Source: Antarcticimicrobium sp.
GTDB lineage: Bacteria > Pseudomonadota > Alphaproteobacteria > Rhodobacterales > Rhodobacteraceae
Length of the DNA: 64,000 nucleotides
Assembly: GCF_029212575.1 (NCBI RefSeq)
Contig: NZ_JARGPK010000048.1
Span: forward strand, 1 to 64,000
Direction: 5' to 3'
Shown here: piece after piece, positions 36,506 through 44,446 of the stretch
Layout: each line of letters opens with the position of its first letter
Position numbering within the stretch: position 1 is the first letter of the stretch
Made by a program: the position numbers and the translations under genes
The notes under the pieces: model-generated
Database searches by the model: none
Told to the model about the DNA's origin: nothing
What the model saw: only the letters and a program-made list of their open reading frames with translations

Positions 36506-36748
36506 ATGGCCAAGAATTCCACTCCCACAACAGCCGATGCTGCACCGCGCCAGACCAAGCAGCAGATCATGATCGATCTCCTGCGGCGGCCCGAAGGCGC
36601 GGGCATCGAAGAGATCACCGCCGCAACCGGATGGCAGTCGCACACGGTGCGCGGCGCAATGTCCGGCGCGCTCAAGAAAAAGCTGGGGCTCGATATCACC
36701 TCAGAAAAGATAGAGGAACGCGGACGCGTCTATCGGATCGAGCGCTGA
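36506..36748 (+). CDS. DUF3489 winged-helix protein
   Basis: The 80-residue protein matches DUF3489: KQQIMIDLLRRPEGAGIEEI, then TGWQSHTVRGAMSGALKKKL and ERGRVYRI. The pattern is a winged helix-turn-helix, so DNA binding is likely. In many alphaproteobacteria DUF3489 genes stand beside the DUF2924/serine-recombinase cassette; here that cassette is 15 kb away within the same prophage. It overlaps the convergent DUF7220 gene by 19 bases. Confidence 0.8.
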   Translation: MAKNSTPTTADAAPRQTKQQIMIDLLRRPEGAGIEEITAATGWQSHTVRGAMSGALKKKLGLDITSEKIEERGRVYRIER

Positions 36749-37032
36749 TTTCGATCCGGCGCACCGCTGAAGTCCCGACTATAAGGAAGCCGTCGCCCTG
36801 TAAGCGGCGGCTTCGTCGCTCTGACCCGGATTGTCTCAAACAGCCTCCTCAGCACATAGGACCGAACGATACTGACAACGGTAAACACCACGCCCATCTT
36901 CAGATTCTGCGCCAGCGTCGTGTGCAGCCCGAAGATCGGGAAGATCAGGATTTGTGTAGCGACGGCGACGCCGTAGCCGACGATCACATTGGCGACGGAC
37001 TCGACCAGCGACATGACGCGCGACTGCTTCAT
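36730..37032 (-). CDS. DUF7220-like phage membrane protein
   Basis: The 100-residue protein begins MKQSRVMSLVESVANVIVGY and has two hydrophobic segments (about 12-30 and 40-60; VAVATQILIFPIFGLH, MGVVFTVVSIVRSYVL). The C-terminus is basic. I recall this family as DUF7220 in alphaproteobacterial phages, usually next to DNA methyltransferases as here. The function is unknown. Confidence 0.65.
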   Translation of the reverse strand: MKQSRVMSLVESVANVIVGYGVAVATQILIFPIFGLHTTLAQNLKMGVVFTVVSIVRSYVLRRLFETIRVRATKPPLTGRRLPYSRDFSGAPDRNQRSIR

Positions 37033-37041
37033 GCCACCACC

Positions 37042-38217
37042 TCATCCATCGGCCAGCAGTTGAGCTGCAAGAGTTCGGAGCGCATGCGCGGCAACCAATG
37101 GGACCACGCCGTTGCCACAGAGGCGAAGCCGGTCCACCCGGTGGGCCAGCCCATCAGCGCCTCGACGAACAGCGGGTTCAAGGTTCGGCGCGGCTCGGAG
37201 GTATCGCTCCCAGCCATCGGTGTCACCAGGACCTGGCGGCCAAGCAGGCCGTTCACCGGCGTATTGGCAAGGCTCGTCGCCCCATCCTTGTGATCGCGTG
37301 CCGTCGGCGTCATCCACATCTGGCTGGCGCTGGTCAGGTCGGCCGATTTGCGATTGCCCGCGCTCGGCTTGTTGCCGTCCGTCGCCATCGGCGTGGGCCA
37401 ATCCCGGGCCATACCGTCCAGACCCTTCTCGTGTTTCCGGGCACCGCCCCGGCTGCGGAAGCTGTCGGTCTGCGGTGTCGGCCACATCGCCGCGCTCGTT
37501 GCCAGGTTCATCCCGTGCTTGCCCGCTTCCTGCGAGGGCGTCGGCTTCGTCTGCCGGTTCTCGTTGGCGCTCGCCCTGGGCGTCGGCCACAGCCGCAACA
37601 ACTCGGTCCGGTTGCCGCCACTCGACCGGGTCCCGGAGCAGGCGCGCGGGGTCGGCCAGTTCGTCACCTTCGCGGATGGCGAGGATGAACAGGCGCTCGC
37701 GCTTGTGGGGCGCACCGACTTCCGCCGCCGTGAAGAGGCCTGCCGCAACGCGGTAGCCCATGCCGACCAGTCCTCCGGCGACTTCGGGGAAGCCGAGGCG
37801 GAGATGATGGGCGACATTCTCGAGGAAGACGAAGGGTGGCTCGCACTCGCCGATGATGCGGGCGACATGCGGCCAGAGGTGGCGCGGATCCTCGGTGCCG
37901 AGGCGCTTGCCTGCAACCGAGAACGGCTGGCACGGATAGCCCGCAGTGACGATGTCCACCGCGCCGCGCCACGGGCGGCCGTCGAAGCTGGCAACGTCGT
38001 CCCAGACAGGCGCTGGATCCAGGGCCGCCTCTTCCATCCGTGCCACGAGAATGGCCGCGGCGTAGGTTTCCCGTTCGACATGGCCCACAGTTCGATATCC
38101 GGGCATGGCGATGGTGAGCCCGAGGTCGAGCCCGCCTGCGCCGGAGCAGAGCGAGAGGCCGAACAGGTCTCCGGCTCCGGAAGCGCGTCCGGAGGAAGGT
38201 AAAGCCAGGTCATGCAT
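37042..38217 (-). CDS. DNA (cytosine-5) methyltransferase
   Basis: The 391-residue protein has the ordered C5 motifs: FGLSLCSGAGGLDLGL (I, AdoMet site), GYPCQPFSVAG (IV, catalytic Cys), FLENVAHH (VI), KRERLFILAI (VIII) and LCGNGVVPLVAAHALRTL (X). Between VIII and X lies a Gly/Asp/Arg/Gln-rich stretch (about 200-350) in place of a clear target domain. The start at 38217 overlaps the N6-adenine gene by a few bases. It would mark phage DNA against host restriction. A long open frame overlaps its second half in another phase. Confidence 0.88.
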   Translation of the reverse strand: MHDLALPSSGRASGAGDLFGLSLCSGAGGLDLGLTIAMPGYRTVGHVERETYAAAILVARMEEAALDPAPVWDDVASFDGRPWRGAVDIVTAGYPCQPFSVAGKRLGTEDPRHLWPHVARIIGECEPPFVFLENVAHHLRLGFPEVAGGLVGMGYRVAAGLFTAAEVGAPHKRERLFILAIREGDELADPARLLRDPVEWRQPDRVVAAVADAQGERQREPADEADALAGSGQARDEPGNERGDVADTADRQLPQPGRCPETREGSGRYGPGLAHADGDGRQQAERGQSQIGRPDQRQPDVDDADGTRSQGWGDEPCQYAGERPAWPPGPGDTDGWERYLRAAPNLEPAVRRGADGLAHRVDRLRLCGNGVVPLVAAHALRTLAAQLLADG

Positions 38218-38221
38218 CGCC

Positions 38222-39475
38222 TCAGCGCGGGTTGGTCGCCAGATCGGCGAAGGTCTGGCCGGTCCCGTCCAGGACTGCCTCCTGGCCGGTGAACTGTTGC
38301 CACCGCTCCACCGCAACATCGACATAGTCCGGATTGAGTTCGATCCCGTAGCAGACCCGGCCCGTCGTCTCGGCCGCGATCAGTGTGGTGCCGGATCCCA
38401 TGAAGGGCTCGTAGACGGCCTGTCCGGGGCTGGAATTGTTCAGAATCGGGCGACGCATGCATTCGACGGGTTTTTGCGTCCCGTGCACAGTTTCAGCATC
38501 CTGATCCTTGTTTGCGATCTGCCAGAGCGTTGTCTGCTTGCGGTCGCCAGCCCAGTGGCCCTTGCCGGTTTTCTTCACGGCGTAGAGGCAGGGCTCATGC
38601 TGCCAGTGGTAATCGCCACGGCTCAGCACCAAGCGATCCTTGGCCCAGATGATCTGGGAGCGGATGTTGAAGCCGGAGGCCTCAAGGCTTTCGGCGACCG
38701 TGGTCGCGTGCAGTGCCCCATGCCAGACATAGGCGACGTCGCCGGGGAAAAACGCCCAGGCCTCGCGCCAGTCGGCGCGGTCATCGTTCAGCACCTTACC
38801 AGTGCGCTTGGTCGCGGCTGCACCTGCTTTGTTTCGCCAGCCGGGATCGTATTCGACGCCATAGGGCGGATCGGTCACCATCAGGAGCGGTTTCACATCA
38901 CCGAGCAGCTGCTCGACATCGGTGGCAACGGTCGCATCACCGCAGAGCAGCCGATGTTTGCCCAGCACCCATAAATCGCCGGGACGGCTAATCGGGGATT
39001 CAGGGGCTTCTGGAACATCGTCCTCGCCCTGGCGGGAGGCGCTTTCAAGGTCGACCTCACCAGCCAGCAGCGCCTCGAGTTCAGCGTCGTCGAAACCGAT
39101 GAGCGACAGATCATAGTCCTCGGCCAGCAGGTCGTTCAGTTCGGCCGACAACAGCGCATCGTCCCAGGTCCCGAGTTCGGTGAGTTTGTTGTCCGCGATG
39201 CGATAGGCCCGGCGTTGTGCTTCGGTCAGGTGCCCCAGCACGATCACCGGCGCGTCGGTCAGTCCGAGTTGCGTCGCGGCTAGCACTCGGCCATGGCCCG
39301 CGATCAACTCGCCGTCGTCCGCGACCAGGCACGGAACGGTCCAGCCGAACTCGGCCATGCGGGCCGCGATCTTCGCGACCTGGTCCGCGCCATGCGCCTT
39401 CGCGTTCTTCGCGTAGGGCTGGAGCTTGGCCAGCGGCCACATCTCGATCCGCTCGGGGGCGAAGCTCAGCGTCAT
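38222..39475 (-). CDS. ParB-like domain fused to N6-adenine DNA methyltransferase
   Basis: The 417-residue protein has a ParB/Srx-like N-terminus (about 1-120: KLQPYAKNAKAHGADQVAKI, GHGRVLAATQLGL, AYRIADNKLTELG). A beta-class methyltransferase follows, with TDPPYGVEYD (motif IV) before EPFMGSGTTLIAAE (motif I) and CYGIELNPDY. Such fusions are common in phages of alphaproteobacteria and methylate adenine, often at sites shared with cellular enzymes. The start ATG 39475 follows the family N-terminus. Confidence 0.9.
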   Translation of the reverse strand: MTLSFAPERIEMWPLAKLQPYAKNAKAHGADQVAKIAARMAEFGWTVPCLVADDGELIAGHGRVLAATQLGLTDAPVIVLGHLTEAQRRAYRIADNKLTELGTWDDALLSAELNDLLAEDYDLSLIGFDDAELEALLAGEVDLESASRQGEDDVPEAPESPISRPGDLWVLGKHRLLCGDATVATDVEQLLGDVKPLLMVTDPPYGVEYDPGWRNKAGAAATKRTGKVLNDDRADWREAWAFFPGDVAYVWHGALHATTVAESLEASGFNIRSQIIWAKDRLVLSRGDYHWQHEPCLYAVKKTGKGHWAGDRKQTTLWQIANKDQDAETVHGTQKPVECMRRPILNNSSPGQAVYEPFMGSGTTLIAAETTGRVCYGIELNPDYVDVAVERWQQFTGQEAVLDGTGQTFADLATNPR

Positions 39476-39820
39476 GGTCGGGTGGTTTCCGATGTGATGG
39501 TGGATGCTGGCCGGATTCCGGACACCGGATGCCGCGCTGGACTCCATGCGGGGTCCAGCGGCGTCCGGGGTATCCGGCCCGAAGGCCAGCATTCATTGGG
39601 GTTTGCGCGGGTGTCGGGTGGTCAGGCTTCCGGGTGGCTTCCCAAAAATCCGGCCCTGTCGCTGGCGAAGTCCCGCGCTTCGCCCCCCCGTATACGTTTG
39701 TGGCCCAGAAGGACCCGCGAACGCGCTTAGCTACGGCGTCGCGCACCTCGCGATCTTACCAGTCACATACCGGCGGGACGGCAAAAGTGTCTGGAAGAAA
39801 ATTCAATCGCCGCCGATGGG
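39476..39820. other. Intergenic stretch with an early promoter
   Basis: The 345 bases between the methyltransferase and DUF6362-like genes hold no convincing coding frame. The notable content is the minus-strand promoter at 39764-39793. Between it and the methyltransferase start lies a leader of nearly 290 bases that could fold or carry regulation, but no family of RNA element is recognised. Confidence 0.5.
39764..39793 (-). promoter_or_regulatory. Phage early promoter for the methyltransferase genes
   Basis: On the minus strand CAGACA (39793-39788), an 18-base spacer and TATGTG (39769-39764) form a sigma-70-like promoter. The 13-mer GCCGGTATGTGAC around the -10 is repeated exactly at 44330-44318. 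Confidence 0.55.
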
Positions 39821-40285
39821 TCAAAGCGCCGGGTCGTCAGCGCGTGCGAGGTCGATGACCTGCTGCATGGAGAGCCGCGGATTGATCCGGCGGTTGTTCA
39901 GGCGATGGGAGATCAGGCAAAGCCCATAGACCCAGTGGTGATGGGCTGACGCGCGCTGCAGACCGACCATTCGGCAGATCTCTCGCCAACGATATCCATA
40001 GGCCCGCAGCCAGACGATCTTGCCGTCTTGCGGCTCGAGCCCCGCGGTCCAGGTCAGCGTCTCTTCCATTCTGCTGATGGATTGCGGCGATGGAAGCACG
40101 CGCATCTTCCTGGGCTCTTGCCCGACCTTGTCCGCGAAACTGTGAACGATCTCCGGCCAGGTACTGAAGTACCCTAGCATACGTGGCTCCGGCAGCCGTT
40201 TGAGCACGAAGGCCGCCTCCGACAACCGGGCTTCCACCAGTCCCGCGGTCCAGACCACGTTGTGCGAATTCGAATGTGCGTTCAT
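39821..40285 (-). CDS. DUF6362-like phage protein
   Basis: The 154-residue protein has the blocks WTAGLVEARLSEAAFVLKRL, GYFSTWPEIVHSFAD, SPQSISRMEETLTW and RASAHHHWVYGL that I recall as DUF6362 in rhodobacter phages. The C-terminal half resembles an HTH of sigma-like type (WREICRMVGLQRASAHHHW), so DNA binding is likely. It overlaps the resolvase gene by 4 bases. Confidence 0.7.
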   Translation of the reverse strand: MNAHSNSHNVVWTAGLVEARLSEAAFVLKRLPEPRMLGYFSTWPEIVHSFADKVGQEPRKMRVLPSPQSISRMEETLTWTAGLEPQDGKIVWLRAYGYRWREICRMVGLQRASAHHHWVYGLCLISHRLNNRRINPRLSMQQVIDLARADDPAL

Positions 40286-40905
40286 TGCGGTCCGCCCTTC
40301 GTGTCGAGAGCCCAGAGAAGGAGCGCAAGGGCGTCGGCCTCGTTGTCATCCTCTGGAGAAAAGCCACGCTGCCGGATCGCTTCGATCATGGCAGCCTTGT
40401 TCGCATTGCCTTTGCCGGTGGCAAAACGCTTGATGGTGCCCACGGGCACGCCCTCGTAAGGGATGCCGCGCAACTCCGCCCATGCGGTGAGCGTGGCCAT
40501 GAGCCCGCCATAGACGTGGCTTGCATCGGTGCCAGCGTGTCGGCGGACCTCCTCGAACCAGATTGCGGAAATAGGGCCTGAAAGCCTGTCGAGTTCAGTC
40601 ATCCAGTTGGTGAAGCGCAAGTACCGCATGCCGCCACCATCGAAACGGCGTGGCCGAAAACAGGCGGTCCCGCTGACGATCAGCCCGTCCGCGCCGCGCA
40701 ATGCCCAGCCTGTCGCCGTGCCGAGATCGAGGGCGAGCACGGGATGGGGCAGCGCATCTTCAGCCCGCGATCTCAGGTCGCCGGCGGGTGTGACGGGTGT
40801 GACGGGTTGTTTGGTAACTCCGTTACGGACGCGCGTATGCGCGCGCGTGACGGTTATATGGGTATGACCCGTCACATCCGTCGCGGTCTCTGATTTCATT
40901 GACAT
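40282..40905 (-). CDS. RuvC-like Holliday junction resolvase
   Basis: The 207-residue protein has an RNase H-fold core over about 55-200 with acidic residues in LALDLGTATGWAL, IWFEEVRRH and DDNEADALALLLWA, the RuvC-type metal ligands. The first 50 residues are low in complexity (Thr/Val/Arg) and overlap repeated DNA. The start ATG 40905 has CGGAG 7 bases upstream. It would resolve branched replication or recombination intermediates before packaging. Confidence 0.85.
   Translation of the reverse strand: MSMKSETATDVTGHTHITVTRAHTRVRNGVTKQPVTPVTPAGDLRSRAEDALPHPVLALDLGTATGWALRGADGLIVSGTACFRPRRFDGGGMRYLRFTNWMTELDRLSGPISAIWFEEVRRHAGTDASHVYGGLMATLTAWAELRGIPYEGVPVGTIKRFATGKGNANKAAMIEAIRQRGFSPEDDNEADALALLLWALDTKGGPQ
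40786..40870. repeat. Cluster of short direct and inverted repeats at the resolvase 5' end
   Basis: Within 85 bases lie GGGTGTGAC twice in tandem (40786-40803), the palindrome GTAAC-TCC-GTTAC (40814-40826), the GC-rich inverted repeat ACGCGCG/CGCGCGT (40829-40848) and GGGT-ATG-ACCC (40860-40870). This lies in the 5' part of the resolvase frame, just downstream of the primase-helicase gene. Confidence 0.6.
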
Positions 40906-40908
40906 TTT

Positions 40909-43266
40909 TCAACTCCGATCAAATAGGTCATCATCGCTGTCGCAAACCCTGATCCCCTGGAATCCACGCGCGCTTCGCGTGTTGCGTTTCTCGAACCCAC
41001 GGGCGCCGAGATTCTCAGAGAAGCGCTTCATCGACCCGGCGTATTCGCCATTGGCCTCGGCCCAGGACTTCCAACTGGCAAAGAGCGCGCTCGAACCAGT
41101 CCAGTGCGATAGGCCGGTCTGGCATCGTTCCTCGATCCAGCGTCCGAGTGCGTCCTCGGCCTCGAAATAGTCTTCGGTCGCCGCCATCACGGCTTCGGGC
41201 GGGCGCAACCCGGTCTCCTGCCATTCGAGGCATCCGCGCAGCGCCCAAGCGAGGATGCCGTCCCGCTCGGCCAGCAGACGGTCAGGCAGGCGGCGGTCAC
41301 GCTTGGCGGGCGGGATCGTCACCGTGAAGGGAATCATGTGAAGCCGTCGGCGCATGGCCTCGTCGACATTGCGGATCGAAGGCTTGTGGTTGCCGACGAT
41401 CAACAGCTTGAATTGCGGAATGAACTCGAAGAAATCCTGACGCATGAAGCGGGCGGTGATCTTGTCGCCGCCCGTCAGGGCCTTGAGCTTGCTCTCCGCC
41501 CAACGGCTGCCCTGTTCGGTCTCGATTGACGTCACGATCCGCGCGCCGCGCAGACCCGCCATGTCGGTGGGATGGCGGTCGCCGTGAGTTGCCATGAACA
41601 TGTCCATCGCGGCGACGGTGGCGTAGTCGCCCATGATTTCCGTCAGGGTGTTGGCGAAGACCGACTTGCCGTTCGCGCCGGTGCCGTAGAGGAAAAAGAG
41701 CGCATGCTCGGTCGTCACGCCGGTCAGACAGTATCCGGCCATTCGGCGCAGATAGGCCTGCAACTCCTTGTCTCCGCCGGTCACGGTGTCGAGGAATGCC
41801 TCCCAGGTCGGGCACGCATCTTTTGTCGATGCCTCCGCAATCTTTGTCATGAAGAGTTCCGGGTCGTGCAGGGCGCAAGCGCCCGTCCGGAGATCGATCA
41901 CGCCATTGGGGGTATTCAACAGCCAGGGATCACGGTCCCAAATCTCGGTGGTACAGGCATGACGGCGGTCGCTGCGGGCAAGGCGTTCCACCGCAGAGAC
42001 GGTCGATGCGGTCGACAGCTTGGTACGCACGCGCGCTGAAGGTGCTCGAACCGCCGCGTTCCGACACACCTGCCTTGCGAGATCGAAGGCCTGCAACGTC
42101 TCTTCGCGTCGCCAGACACTGCCGGTCCATGTGAGCCATTGGCCCCAGCCGGCGACATATCGCCATTGCTCTGAATGGGCTGATGCGAATTGCGCCGCCA
42201 GCGCGTCTTCGGTGAAACGGACCGGTATGGGTCCGTCGCCATCGTCTCCGCCACCCGCTTGGTCCGCATCCATGTCGGCATCGTCGATGTCGCCATTGCG
42301 GCTCTGGTCGCGCTTCCACAGGCGTTCGGATTCGGCGCGCAGGCGATCCTCCGTCCATGGCGGGTCAATACGCGCGAGATTGTACGCCTTGATCTCGTCC
42401 CACGACTCTGCTGGCGTGACATGGCCTTCGCGGCAGCGCCGGATCCAGTACCCGATGACCCGTGACAGCGCATCGAAACGGGTTGTCCCGTCAACGCCTC
42501 CCTCGCGGACGGGTTTGCCAAAGAGCTCTGGTACCGTTCCCCGCAAGGGCGTCGCGCCATTGAAGTCGAGCGGATCTGGCTGCGCCCCCTCCATCGGAGG
42601 CATGGCGATGACCGCCTCGATCAGATCGGCGAGGTCGTGGTCAACGGTGGCATGGGCGAGGATTTCTACAAGGCGGCGCTGTCCGGCTTTGGCATGTACG
42701 GAACCGGCGACCCGGATTGGCTGATGGGCGGAGCGAAAAGCCGGGTCACCGCCGACCTTGGCGGCAATCATTTGCCGGGCTCGGCACACCCGGGCAATGT
42801 CTTCCTCTTCCGCTGGTTCGGTGAGCCGCCAATAGAGGTGCAACTTGCGGATACCATCGGCCGTCACCCCACCTGATGCCACCACCAGAGTGGCCTTGCC
42901 GAGGTGGCGTTCAAGGTGCGCACGCTTGGCGTCGATATCACCATGATCGAGATCGACGAGCACAACCTGTGTCTGAACAATGTGCTCGGCCCGCGCATCG
43001 ACCGGTGTTGCAACGGTGCCCGGTACCACAAAGAGAGCCATGCCAGCCGAGGCCGCCCAATCCGCCTGCTGCGCTAGACGCCCTGCGAGATCATCTTCCG
43101 TAGGCAGGAACGGCGTATGCGGCGGCGCGTCAGCGCTGCCTTTCTCCGCAAGCGCGCGAATTGGAGCGAGATGATCGCAATATCCGAAGACGACATCGGT
43201 ATAGGTCGCGATCATGGCAGGGTCAGGCGCAACCGCGGCCACGGGGTCCACGCTGCTATCGCTCAT
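40909..43266 (-). CDS. D5-type primase-helicase (phage replication)
   Basis: The 785-residue protein has an N-terminal primase-like region (about 1-270; TQVVLVDLDHGDIDAKRAHL with the Asp-rich motif and RVAGSVHAKAG), a linker, then the D5_N/SF3 helicase. FFLYGTGANGKSVFANTLTE is the Walker A, ARIVTSIETEQGSRW the B region, and FKLLIVGNHKPSIRN the sensor/motif C. It would prime and unwind phage DNA. The ATG at 43266 overlaps the nuclease gene's stop. Confidence 0.9.
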   Translation of the reverse strand: MSDSSVDPVAAVAPDPAMIATYTDVVFGYCDHLAPIRALAEKGSADAPPHTPFLPTEDDLAGRLAQQADWAASAGMALFVVPGTVATPVDARAEHIVQTQVVLVDLDHGDIDAKRAHLERHLGKATLVVASGGVTADGIRKLHLYWRLTEPAEEEDIARVCRARQMIAAKVGGDPAFRSAHQPIRVAGSVHAKAGQRRLVEILAHATVDHDLADLIEAVIAMPPMEGAQPDPLDFNGATPLRGTVPELFGKPVREGGVDGTTRFDALSRVIGYWIRRCREGHVTPAESWDEIKAYNLARIDPPWTEDRLRAESERLWKRDQSRNGDIDDADMDADQAGGGDDGDGPIPVRFTEDALAAQFASAHSEQWRYVAGWGQWLTWTGSVWRREETLQAFDLARQVCRNAAVRAPSARVRTKLSTASTVSAVERLARSDRRHACTTEIWDRDPWLLNTPNGVIDLRTGACALHDPELFMTKIAEASTKDACPTWEAFLDTVTGGDKELQAYLRRMAGYCLTGVTTEHALFFLYGTGANGKSVFANTLTEIMGDYATVAAMDMFMATHGDRHPTDMAGLRGARIVTSIETEQGSRWAESKLKALTGGDKITARFMRQDFFEFIPQFKLLIVGNHKPSIRNVDEAMRRRLHMIPFTVTIPPAKRDRRLPDRLLAERDGILAWALRGCLEWQETGLRPPEAVMAATEDYFEAEDALGRWIEERCQTGLSHWTGSSALFASWKSWAEANGEYAGSMKRFSENLGARGFEKRNTRSARGFQGIRVCDSDDDLFDRS

Positions 43267-44009
43267 TCCCAGCACCTCGCCTTCCAGTCGCAGAAACGGC
43301 ATTGGAAATGCTCGGGATCTTCCGTGTGCCGAGGCAGTTGTTCGCCGGCATCACAGGCGCGCAGAATTCGAACGGCCTTGTCGCTTGCGGCCTGGGCGCG
43401 CTCGGCGTCGAAGGGGACCAGTTCGTGCCATATCTCGCAGGTGTCCTTGTTGATCGCGGTGAACAACGCGGACGCTTCCGTCAGCCCCAAATAGGCCTGG
43501 TAGAGCGCAATTTGGGCCGCATAGACGGGCTTGGCTTTGACAACGCCCCGTTTCGCAATCTCGCGCCAGTTCTTTGCGTTTGCGGACTTGCACTCCCACA
43601 ACGCCGGCACCGCCATGCCGTTCGGCGCCTCGACGACGACGCCATCGGCATGTCCCTGAAGGCGTCCGCCCGCGACTTCGAAACCGAACTGCTCGCCATG
43701 GCGATTGCGGGTCCTGAGATCGAACCCCGCCTTGCGAAGCCAGTCGATTGCCAAGTCTTCGAAAACATGCCCGAGCGCAAAAATCCGCAGGGTCTGACCC
43801 GAGAACCCGGAGCCCTCGTCCTTCGGCACCTTTAGGTACTCGTATTGCAGCCGACGCTGACAGGCATCGCCGAGTCGGCTGCCGCCCAGATAGTCCCGAG
43901 TCGGCCGCGTGGCCTGCTCTGCAACAAGGGCATGATCAATCAGTACGTTAACGCCATCGGCAAAGGTTGGTTTTTTCTCACGGTGATTGAAGTCGAGGAG
44001 CGCTGTCAT
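43263..44009 (-). CDS. Cas4/RecB-like PD-(D/E)XK exonuclease
   Basis: The 248-residue protein has the core GHADGVVVE (Asp) and ALWECKSANAKNW (Glu-x-Lys), then QIALYQAYLG (motif QxxxY). Cys residues at GDACQRRL and FQCRFCDWKARCW are placed like the 4Fe-4S ligands of Cas4/AddB-type nucleases. It would resect DNA ends for recombination with the Sak4-like protein. The start at 44009 shares one base with the upstream stop. Confidence 0.85.
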   Translation of the reverse strand: MTALLDFNHREKKPTFADGVNVLIDHALVAEQATRPTRDYLGGSRLGDACQRRLQYEYLKVPKDEGSGFSGQTLRIFALGHVFEDLAIDWLRKAGFDLRTRNRHGEQFGFEVAGGRLQGHADGVVVEAPNGMAVPALWECKSANAKNWREIAKRGVVKAKPVYAAQIALYQAYLGLTEASALFTAINKDTCEIWHELVPFDAERAQAASDKAVRILRACDAGEQLPRHTEDPEHFQCRFCDWKARCWE

Positions 44010-44215
44010 CAGAAGGGCACCTCTGGGTCTGGTCTTGGGGCCGTCGCCAACATCCCTTCCTGAAAACCGTCAACAGCGGCTTCGGCGAGCTTGGCGGCCT
44101 GATCGGCAGAAAGGTCGTTGAAACGTGTCGACCAGCCGATCTCAGCCATCAGTTCGCCCATGAACCTCAGGGCGACCTTCAAGGCTTCCTGTTCGCGCTC
44201 ATCGGGATCAATCAC
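44009..44215 (-). CDS. Small phage protein before the nuclease
   Basis: The 68-residue protein (IDPDEREQEALKVALRFMGE, then EIGWSTRFNDLSADQAAKLA) is acidic and helical. The start is GTG at 44215, overlapping the stop of a 27-residue frame upstream (GTGA). Similar proteins precede Cas4-like nucleases in related phages as I recall. No function is known. Confidence 0.6.
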   Translation of the reverse strand: MIDPDEREQEALKVALRFMGELMAEIGWSTRFNDLSADQAAKLAEAAVDGFQEGMLATAPRPDPEVPF

Positions 44216-44295
44216 CGCGCACCTCCACGAGGGGTACCTGCGACCGGCAAAAAGCGAACGGTACCGCGCCGAGCGCGATCAGAGATGTCGATCAT
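44212..44295 (-). CDS. Possible 27-residue leader protein
   Basis: A short frame from ATG 44295 (MIDISDRARRGTVRFLPVAG at the start) ends in a TGA that overlaps the next gene's GTG. GGAG lies 8 bases before the ATG, and the early promoter at 44320-44349 is just upstream. The coupling suggests it is translated; the product is basic and has no known relative. Confidence 0.4.
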   Translation of the reverse strand: MIDISDRARRGTVRFLPVAGTPRGGAR

Positions 44296-44319
44296 GGGGG
44301 AAGCTCCAGCTGCCACTGT

Positions 44320-44349
44320 CACATACCGGCAAGCCGCTTTGGCTGTCGG
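44320..44349 (-). promoter_or_regulatory. Phage early promoter for the nuclease/primase unit
   Basis: On the minus strand CCGACA (44349-44344), an 18-base spacer and TATGTG (44325-44320) match the promoter at 39764-39793 in spacing and in the 13-mer GCCGGTATGTGAC (44330-44318). Confidence 0.55.
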
Positions 44350-44384
44350 TTGCGGGCCATCGCAAGAATCCACACATCACGATC

Positions 44385-44413
44385 TTGTGCGTCGTTAAGA
44401 CGCTACCTACTTT
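44385..44413 (+). promoter_or_regulatory. Promoter and operator for the two-gene cargo unit
   Basis: TTGTGC (44385-44390), 17 bases and TACTTT (44408-44413) form a sigma-70-like promoter 33 bases before the gene at 44447. The inverted repeat GCGTC-GTTAA-GACGC (44389-44403) lies in its spacer, as expected for a repressor site. Confidence 0.5.
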
Positions 44414-44446
44414 ATCTGGTTGACGAGATTTGGAGAAAAGAGGCCG

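Noticed and set aside
39111..39746. Minus-strand 211-codon frame upstream of and into the N6-adenine methyltransferase gene
   Set aside because: Its second half is an out-of-phase reading of the methyltransferase N-terminus; the first half has no recognisable family or ribosome-binding site.
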